From positions 1 to 19,710 of the forward strand of contig DASTHS010000090.1 of the NCBI GenBank assembly GCA_035718085.1: 19,710 nt of DNA, given 5' to 3'. The notes beneath the pieces were generated by a model. That model saw only the letters and a list, made by a program, of their open reading frames with translations. It did not search any database and was not told where the DNA came from. Within the stretch, counting starts at the first letter, position 1, and each line of letters opens with the position of its first letter. Source of the stretch: DASTHS01 sp035718085 (GTDB lineage: Bacteria; Actinomycetota; Acidimicrobiia; Acidimicrobiales; Palsa-688). Of this stretch, positions 15,053 through 19,710 are shown piece after piece. The position numbers and the translations under genes were made by a program.

Positions 15053-15832
15053 TCAGGAAGGAGCCGGTGGTCTCCAGGTGAAGTGCGGTGACCGGCGCTG
15101 GAGGAAGGCGGCGATTCCTTCGGCGGGATCGGCTGCCCCTGCCATGTGGACGGCCCACCGTGACGGGATCGCCGGGTCGACCGTTCCCGACGCGGCAGCT
15201 TCGACGATCTCCTTGCTGGCCATCTGGGTGAGCAGCGAACGTCGATGGGCCAGGAGGTCGGTGAGCTCAGCGATGCGGGTGTCGAGCGCGTCAGCGGGGT
15301 GCACCTCGTCGACGAGGCCGATCCGAAGAGCGCGTTCGGCGTCGATGATCTCGGCGCTGAAGAGCAGATGCTTGGTCGCAGAGGGCCCGATCACGCGCAC
15401 GACCCGGGCGGTCGCCGGGGCCGGGTAGACGATGCCGAGACGGGCGGGGGTGATCCCGAAGCGCCCGGTCGTGTCTGCGATGCGGAGGTCGCAGGCGACG
15501 GCGAGCTCGGCACCGCCCCCGATGCAGGCGCCCTTGATGACCGCGATGGTCGGCTTCGGGAAGGTGGCCAGCGCGTGGTCGGCTGCTTCGTTGGCAGCGC
15601 CGTAGTCGGCGGCGCTGGTGGCGCCGAGGCCGGCGATGTCGGCGCCGGCACAGAAGTGGGCTCCCTCCCCCCGCACGACGAGGAGCCGCACGGCTGGATC
15701 GGCGCCGAGCTCGCCGCACGCGCGGGCGATGCCGTTCCACATGTCGTAGGTGACGGCGTTGCGCTTGCGGGGCCGGGTGAGGGTGAGCGTGGCGACGCCC
15801 TCGTCGACGTCGATGCTGAGGTCGTCGGTCAT
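15053..15832 (-). CDS. Crotonase-family (enoyl-CoA hydratase/isomerase-like) protein lacking both catalytic glutamates
   Basis: A 259-aa crotonase-fold protein. The CoA and oxyanion-hole segments are intact: FCAGADIAGL (60-69) and KGACIGGGAELAVACDLRIA (100-119). In classical enoyl-CoA hydratases two glutamates activate water. Here the first position, normally PE, is Pro129-Ala130 (FGITPARLGI), and the second aligns with His155 (SATKHLLFSAEI). It may therefore be an isomerase, a hydrolase or another crotonase chemistry, not a hydratase. It is cytoplasmic, acting on an acyl-CoA. ATG 15832 lies 25 nt after the stop of the AhpD-like gene on the same strand, with no clear ribosome binding site. 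The two genes are probably co-transcribed, but a functional link is not shown. Confidence 0.85.
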   Translation of the reverse strand: MTDDLSIDVDEGVATLTLTRPRKRNAVTYDMWNGIARACGELGADPAVRLLVVRGEGAHFCAGADIAGLGATSAADYGAANEAADHALATFPKPTIAVIKGACIGGGAELAVACDLRIADTTGRFGITPARLGIVYPAPATARVVRVIGPSATKHLLFSAEIIDAERALRIGLVDEVHPADALDTRIAELTDLLAHRRSLLTQMASKEIVEAAASGTVDPAIPSRWAVHMAGAADPAEGIAAFLQRRSPHFTWRPPAPS

Positions 15833-15857
15833 CGGGTGGCCGGGACGCTGCGCTGGT

Positions 15858-16460
15858 TCAGCCCCCCGACGGCAGGTCGGGGAGCGGGAGGGGGCAGCTG
15901 GGAGCCAGGGCCTGCTGGGTGGAGGGATCGACCTCGGTGAGGAACGTGGCGTGGAAGCGGTTGATCATGTTCGACAACCCGACCGTGAAGCAGATCTCGA
16001 TCTGCTGCTGGGGATCGAAGTGCTCCGCCAGGGCGGCGAAGGTCCGGTCATCGATGACGTCCATGCGCGTCGCCCGCTGCGAGTAGCGAACGATCGCCGC
16101 CTCGTCGGGTAAGTAGACCCCCTCGGGAAGCGGGTCGTCCCCGAGGTGGGCGAGCTTCTCTTCGGTCAAACCGGCTGCTCGACCGAGCAGCACATGGGTC
16201 GGGATTCAGTAATGGCACTCGTTGGTGACCGAGGCGGTCAGGTAGGCGAGCTCGCGCTGGGCGGGGGTCAGCGAGTTGTCGAAGTACACGACCGTGCCGA
16301 ACTCGACCATCTTCTGCAGCGCCCGGGGATGGTTGGCGACGGCTCGGTACACGTTCGGCTCCACGCTTCGTCCCCTGGCGGACCGGACCGTCTCCAGGAC
16401 CTGCCGGGCCAGCGGGTCGGCGTCGGGATCGTCGCTCGAAACGAGCGGGAGTCGTGCCAT
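15858..16460 (-). CDS. AhpD/carboxymuconolactone decarboxylase-like protein, predicted selenoprotein (TGA = Sec85)
   Basis: A 200-aa protein if the in-frame TGA at 16208-16206 is read as selenocysteine. The N-terminal part (1-84, MARLPLVSSDD... TNECHY) and the C-terminal part (86-200, IPTHVLLGRAAGLTEEKL... NMINRFHATFLTEVD) are in the same frame. Together they make a complete AhpD/CMD-like helical protein. The TGA falls exactly on the second Cys of the family motif CxxCxxxH: Cys82-His-Tyr-Sec85-Ile-Pro-Thr-His89, with Glu81 before it. AhpD-type proteins reduce peroxides through this pair and a relay His, and Sec would enhance that. A SECIS-like hairpin follows. ATG 16460 has TAGCGT 5 nt upstream, consistent with a leaderless mRNA. 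The alternative is a TGC-to-TGA nonsense mutation or a sequencing error, which the hairpin argues against. Confidence 0.75.
16169..16200 (-). promoter_or_regulatory. Candidate bacterial SECIS element
   Basis: Read on the minus strand, starting 5 nt after the TGA. The lower stem is GACC (16200-16197) / GGTT (16172-16169). A 5-nt 5' bulge CATGT follows, then a perfect 7-bp stem GCTGCTC (16191-16185) / GAGCAGC (16180-16174) capped by the loop GGTC (16184-16181). The loop begins 21 nt after the TGA, inside the 16-37 nt range of known bacterial SECIS elements, and starts with G. The GGUC loop is like that of E. coli fdhF. Codons GGT CGA GCA within it are unusual for this GC-rich genome, which suggests RNA-level selection. 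Confidence 0.7.
16206..16208 (-). other. In-frame TGA, predicted selenocysteine codon
   Basis: TGA within ...TGC CAT TAC TGA ATC CCG ACC CAT... at the position of the resolving/peroxidatic cysteine of the AhpD motif. The reading frame continues for 115 codons to a second TGA at 15860-15858. Confidence 0.75.
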
Positions 16461-16465
16461 GCGCC

Positions 16466-16471
16466 ACGCTA
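16466..16471 (-). promoter_or_regulatory. -10 element of the Sec-AhpD gene (leaderless)
   Basis: TAGCGT on the minus strand, 5 nt before ATG 16460, with no ribosome binding site. Confidence 0.45.
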
Positions 16472-16660
16472 CCCGGCCCCGCGCTCGCCGGGGCGGCCCC
16501 GCAGGCAACGAGCCGGCCGGCGGCGGCCTCTCGAGAGCCGGCGTGCGATGTGACGGCCCGCGACAGGCTGCGACAAGGGATGGGGCCGTTTCCGCCGACC
16601 GGGGCGGCTGCGCCAATTCCGCCCGGCGAACCGGACACACGCGCCCCGCTCACCTGCCCA

Positions 16661-16689
16661 TTGCGCAGGCGGACAGGAGGGTCTACGGT
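16661..16689 (+). promoter_or_regulatory. Promoter of the 16720-17813 gene pair
   Basis: -35 TTGCGC (16661-16666), a 17-nt spacer, and -10 TACGGT (16684-16689). This is the best-formed sigma-70-type promoter in the window. It lies just upstream of the hypothetical gene. Confidence 0.55.
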
Positions 16690-16719
16690 CACGTCGGCAG
16701 CGTGGCGCTCGGGGGGGCG

Positions 16720-17265
16720 ATGTACACACAGGGGCAACAAGCGGCGGTCGAGCTCGCCTCGGCACTCGAGGGCGGATGGCGTCCCGATCCGATGCCGGCG
16801 TCGATCGCATTGAATGCCGGCGAGAGCCTGCTGGTAGCAGTCGACTTTCGACTCGCCGAGTTCAGCGAGCAGCACGTGCAGGTGAGTCACTCCTCACTCC
16901 TCGCATTCGGCAACCCACTGTTCCTCGTCGGGAGCATTGCCGCCTCCGCTGCACTGAACGCTGCTCGGAACAACGCTGCTCGCAGGGCGGCCGCTCCGCA
17001 GTGGCGGCTCGTAGCCCATGGCGTCATGCACGTCACAGACCTTCGGCTGGGATTGCAGACCATGCTCGGGTGGTGGGACGTCGCCTACCCCGACATCCGC
17101 TCGATGATCTGCCTCGATGATGGCGTGGCGGTCTTCCTCGATGCTCGACCCCCACTGAAACTGGTGGTGGCCTGGCCGGAATACCTGTACGTGTTCCTCA
17201 ACTTCTTGGCGTGGCAGAGGATTCCTCGCACCGAGGCCCTCCCCGCTGTCGTTCCGCCCACCTGA
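16720..17265 (+). CDS. Hypothetical actinobacterial protein, possibly membrane-associated
   Basis: A 181-aa protein with no recognised catalytic motif. After about 50 residues comes a hydrophobic stretch LLAFGNPLFLVGSIAASAALN, then a basic NAARNNAARRAAA segment. A Trp-rich beta region follows (PQWRLVAHGVMHVTDLRLGLQ, GWWDVAYPDIRSMICLDDGVAVFLD). It ends with a hydrophobic WPEYLYVFLNFLAW helix. This is the layout of small actinobacterial proteins with a PH-like fold that often neighbour membrane proteins, but that match is weak. The start could be ATG 16720 (chosen) or the in-frame GTG 16702, which lies 12 nt after the -10. Frames extending further upstream would cross the promoter. The next gene begins 20 nt after its stop, so they likely form an operon. 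Confidence 0.6.
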   Translation: MYTQGQQAAVELASALEGGWRPDPMPASIALNAGESLLVAVDFRLAEFSEQHVQVSHSSLLAFGNPLFLVGSIAASAALNAARNNAARRAAAPQWRLVAHGVMHVTDLRLGLQTMLGWWDVAYPDIRSMICLDDGVAVFLDARPPLKLVVAWPEYLYVFLNFLAWQRIPRTEALPAVVPPT

Positions 17266-17285
17266 AAACCCGAAAGGACCATCCA

Positions 17286-17813
17286 ATGAGCAACATCGAG
17301 CCGCGACAGAGCACGTCCGTGACGCCTCCACCGCCCATGCCGGGGGCCGGAGCTTCCACGACCCTTCCGCAGTCGTTCTCACCTCAAGGCGTCGCCGGCC
17401 ACCAGTACGGGGCCATGGCTGCAGCCGGGATGCGCCGTGTCGGCAAGACCCGGAACCCGTGGGGGGTCTGGGCCCTCAGCTTGGTGACCCTCGGCATCTA
17501 CGGCCTGTGGTGGTACTACACGATCAATGGGGAGCTGCGCGAGTACGACCCCCAGATCAAGGTGCAGCCCGGTGTGTCACTGTGCGCCCTGCTCTTCGGT
17601 TGGGTGACCTTCGGCATCGCCACCATCGTCTCGATCGTGCGCACCGGCGGCCGCATCTCCGAAGCTCAGCGCTCGGCCGGCGCCGCGGCCCGATGCTCCG
17701 GGCTCGTTGGCCTCCTGCTCGGTTGCATCGGTTTCTGGCAGGTGTACTACCAGTCGCAACTGAACAAGGTCTGGGAGCAGCACGGCAACCCTCCGGCCAT
17801 GACCCGGGTGTGA
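17286..17813 (+). CDS. DUF4234-like small membrane protein
   Basis: A 175-aa protein. The first 50 residues are Pro/Gly-rich and likely disordered and cytoplasmic. It then has RNPWGVWALSLVTLGIYGLWWYYTINGELREYDP, the DUF4234 signature of a first membrane helix followed by WWY and an INxELREYDP segment. Two more hydrophobic helices follow (GVSLCALLFGWVTFGIATIVSIVRTG and CSGLVGLLLGCIGFWQVYYQSQLNKVW). No biochemical role is known for the family. ATG 17286 has a clear AAAGGA ribosome binding site 7 nt upstream, unlike the leaderless genes. This fits its place as the second gene of an operon with 16720-17265. Confidence 0.8.
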   Translation: MSNIEPRQSTSVTPPPPMPGAGASTTLPQSFSPQGVAGHQYGAMAAAGMRRVGKTRNPWGVWALSLVTLGIYGLWWYYTINGELREYDPQIKVQPGVSLCALLFGWVTFGIATIVSIVRTGGRISEAQRSAGAAARCSGLVGLLLGCIGFWQVYYQSQLNKVWEQHGNPPAMTRV

Positions 17814-17889
17814 CTCGCCCATTCGTCGGTGGCGCGCAACAGGCGGCATGGGGAGGTGCCGGCCGAGCAGATCAGCGCGGCGTCCTCGC

Positions 17890-18206
17890 CCCGGGTGGGC
17901 CTGGGACCCGACGCTCTACGCCGGCGCCGCCCGCTTCTCCGCCACGGGAACGGCCGCCCACCCGGCCGGCGTCGCTGACGCCCTCGTTGCCACTCTGGGC
18001 CTCGATCGCACCGTTCGCCGCCGCCGCCCGCCGCCTGGTCACCGTCGGCGGCGCTTGGTTCACGTCGGCGCCACGACCCACCAAGGCATCGACACCGACG
18101 CCGCCCTGGAACACCTACGGAGCTCCGCCGGCTCCTCGCCGCCACCGCCCACGATGGCCGCTTCAGCGAGCAGCTCGGCACCATCACCTTGAGCATCTGG
18201 CGCTGA
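17890..18206 (+). pseudogene. Remnant of a class I SAM-dependent methyltransferase
   Basis: One frame encodes WDPTLYAGAARFSATGTAAHPAGVADALVATLGLD (from 17902), which matches the N-terminus of a common actinobacterial methyltransferase type (FDPxLYxGAAxYYxxGRPPYPPxLADAL). Further on, the same frame has VHVGATTHQG and DAALEHLR. After a frameshift near 18115, another frame gives RRLLAATAHDGRFSEQLGTITLSIWR and a TGA at 18204-18206, the typical C-terminus of that family. The SAM-binding core (DxGxGxG) is missing. The remnant is about 105 codons against roughly 250 in the intact family, so it has an internal deletion plus a frameshift and no clear start. Confidence 0.55.
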
Positions 18207-18526
18207 CCGTAGGGCGAGGAGGCCGGCCCGGCGGAGCGTGCGAGCGAATAGCGGGAAGCGAAGCCGCGCTCCCACCTCGGGAAATGCTCACGGGGCTCCG
18301 AGGACGTGCGGCCGACCCCGTGGACGTCGATCGTGTCAGTCATCTCTAGCTTCGGTTTCTGGCGCCCACAGGTCTGAGGTAGCCCCGTTGGCGCTCCGGC
18401 CCCTCCGCCAACCGACGGCGACCGGCAACGGCCGGGGCCCGGCCTTCGAGGCTGGTTTCTGCGCGCAGGATCGGGGGAGGCTAGGGGTACCAGCCTGTTC
18501 TGCATTTGAGAAGGAACGAGCCCACC
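18207..18526. other. Intergenic region upstream of the ThDP enzyme
   Basis: 320 bp without a convincing gene. It contains a 5-bp inverted repeat AGGCT-9 nt-AGCCT at 18478-18496, 30 bp before the ThDP-enzyme start, which could be an operator. The AAGGA ribosome binding site is at about 18510. No tRNA or terminator was recognised. Confidence 0.4.
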
Positions 18527-19710
18527 ATGGCCAACGTCAGCGACTTCGTCATCCAACGCATACGCGAGTGGGGGGTCAGCCGGGTGTTTGGCTTTCCCGG
18601 TGACGGCATCGGGGAGTTCGACGGGGCGCTCGGTGCGGCGCAACGGGAGGGTAACGGACTGGACTACATCCGCCCCACGCATGAGGAGATCTGCTCACTC
18701 ATGGCGACGGCGCATGCCAAGTTCACCGGGGAGGTCGGCGTCTGCATCGCGACCTCCTCGCCGGGTGCCTTTCACATGCTGAACGGGTTGTACGACGCCA
18801 AGAGCGACAACCAACCTGTCGTCGCGATCGTGGGTCAGCAAGGGCTCAGCTCGTTCGGCACCTTCGAGCAGCAGGAGGACAACCTGGAGCGCACGATGGA
18901 GGACGTGGCGGTCTACGTCCAGACGATCGTGACGCCGCAGCAGGCCCAAGCCGTCGTGGACACCGCGTTCCGCACTGCGATGGTGCACCTCGGGCCGGCG
19001 GTGATCGTGCTGCCCCACGATGTCCAGGGCATGGCGATGCCTGACCTGGGACCGGCGAATGGCGTATCGCGCTCGAGCGCGGTCGCGCCATCGATCAGGA
19101 TCGTCCCCCCCGAAGCCGAGATCGTGAAGGCGGCGCAGATCATCAACGCCGGCAACAAGGTTACCTTCCTCGTCGGCCACGGCTCGAATGGCGCAACCGA
19201 CGAGATACTCGCGGCGGCGAAGTTGTGCGGCGCCGGCATCATCACCGCCTTGCGGGCCAAGCAGGTCGTCCCTTCTGACGTGCCGTTCCACACCCAGCAG
19301 CTCGGGCTGCTCGGCACACGCGCCAGCCAGCACCAGATGGAAGCCTGCGACACCCTGGTGATGCTCGGCACCAACTACCCCTACTCCCAGTTCCTGCCGA
19401 AGAGCGGCCAGGCGCGGGGCATCCAGGTCGACCTCAAGCCGGAGCAGATGGGCCTTCGTTACCCGACCGAGCTGAACATCTGGGGCGACGTCAAAGAGAC
19501 GTTGCTCGCGCTGATCCCTCATCTTGATCAAAAGACCGATCTGACGTGGCAAGAGGGCGTCGCCAAGGACATGGTGCAGTGGGAGAACGAGATGCACGCC
19601 CAGGCGATGCTCCACTACAAAGACGGCGTCAACCCGCGGCGCGTCTACCTCGAGCTGAACAAGCGGCTGCCCGCCAAGGCCATCGTCACCTGCGACGCCG
19701 GGTCCACCGC
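18527..19710 (+). CDS. Thiamine-diphosphate enzyme, pyruvate oxidase/acetolactate synthase type (3' end outside window)
   Basis: The first 394 codons of a ThDP-dependent enzyme that runs off the right edge. The N-terminal PYR domain (1-170) has FGFPGDGIGEFDGAL and the catalytic Glu53 in PTHEEICSLMATAHAKFTG, which activates ThDP. It also has the GVCIATSSPGAFHMLNGLYDAKSDNQPVVAIVGQQ core. The central domain (about 190-330) has VTFLVGHGSNGATDE and a DTLVMLGTNYPYSQF strand, as in FAD-containing pyruvate oxidases and acetolactate synthases. The ThDP-binding GDG motif would lie beyond the window. The family fits better with pyruvate oxidase/quinone-linked dehydrogenase than with AHAS because of the NPRRVYLELNKRLP lead-in, but the product is unconfirmed. 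ATG 18527 has AAGGA about 12 nt upstream. AT-ending codons are slightly more frequent than in its neighbours. Confidence 0.8.
   Translation, partial: MANVSDFVIQRIREWGVSRVFGFPGDGIGEFDGALGAAQREGNGLDYIRPTHEEICSLMATAHAKFTGEVGVCIATSSPGAFHMLNGLYDAKSDNQPVVAIVGQQGLSSFGTFEQQEDNLERTMEDVAVYVQTIVTPQQAQAVVDTAFRTAMVHLGPAVIVLPHDVQGMAMPDLGPANGVSRSSAVAPSIRIVPPEAEIVKAAQIINAGNKVTFLVGHGSNGATDEILAAAKLCGAGIITALRAKQVVPSDVPFHTQQLGLLGTRASQHQMEACDTLVMLGTNYPYSQFLPKSGQARGIQVDLKPEQMGLRYPTELNIWGDVKETLLALIPHLDQKTDLTWQEGVAKDMVQWENEMHAQAMLHYKDGVNPRRVYLELNKRLPAKAIVTCDAGST

Noticed and set aside
15858..16193. Separate gene starting at GTG 16193
   Set aside because: It is the in-frame continuation of the AhpD-like protein beyond the TGA, and it lacks its own promoter or ribosome binding site.
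18332..18343. Possible small minus-strand gene (MTDTIDVHG...)
   Set aside because: It has no ribosome binding site or clear promoter, runs into the methyltransferase remnant and resembles no family.

Overview
The window is GC-rich chromosomal DNA from an actinobacterium, most likely class Acidimicrobiia. The best clue is the C-terminus of the large secreted protein (8216-12457, minus), which carries six 42-residue repeats of the GYWLVAADGGVFAFGDA type that are common in Acidimicrobiia. Many genes have a TANNNT -10 hexamer only 5-9 nt before the start codon and no ribosome binding site, which points to leaderless mRNAs.

Layout. 1-612 (minus): the start of an exported or membrane protein that runs off the left edge, preceded by a small EthD-type gene. 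695-3306 (plus): an FAD/NAD(P) oxidoreductase and an amidase-signature hydrolase. 3323-5233 (minus): a 636-aa protein with an LQRxxGN N-terminal motif and a nucleotidyltransferase-like core, resembling cargo or toxin proteins associated with contractile injection systems. 5311-8164 (minus): a TetR regulator and an MMPL-family exporter with an operator-like palindrome between them. 8216-12457 (minus): a 1413-aa secreted mosaic of Ig-like and GYW repeats. 12684-13742 (plus): a metallo-beta-lactamase-fold hydrolase. 13782-14522 (minus): an SDR oxidoreductase, divergent from a small cupredoxin (14552-14866, plus). 15053-16460 (minus): a two-gene unit of an AhpD/carboxymuconolactone-decarboxylase-like protein and a crotonase. 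16720-17813 (plus): a hypothetical protein and a DUF4234-like membrane protein. About 17890-18206: a decayed methyltransferase. 18527 to the right edge (plus): a thiamine-diphosphate enzyme of the pyruvate oxidase/acetolactate synthase type.

Main discovery. The AhpD-like gene (16460 to 15858, minus) is read through an in-frame TGA at 16206-16208. This codon lies exactly at the second cysteine of the AhpD CxxCxxxH redox motif, so the protein reads C-H-Y-U-I-P-T-H. Starting 14 nt after the TGA is a perfect 7-bp hairpin with a GGUC apical loop. The loop begins 21 nt after the TGA and fits the bacterial SECIS pattern. The codons forming the hairpin (GGT CGA GCA) are unlike the GC-ending codons around them. 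This is best read as a selenoprotein, not a broken gene. No Sec machinery (selA, selB, selC, selD) is visible in the window, so this remains a prediction.

Most genes are single transcription units on alternating strands, so the window is not one pathway. The supported functional groupings are TetR-MMPL, Sec-AhpD with crotonase, the 16720/17286 pair, and possibly EthD divergent from the flavoprotein.
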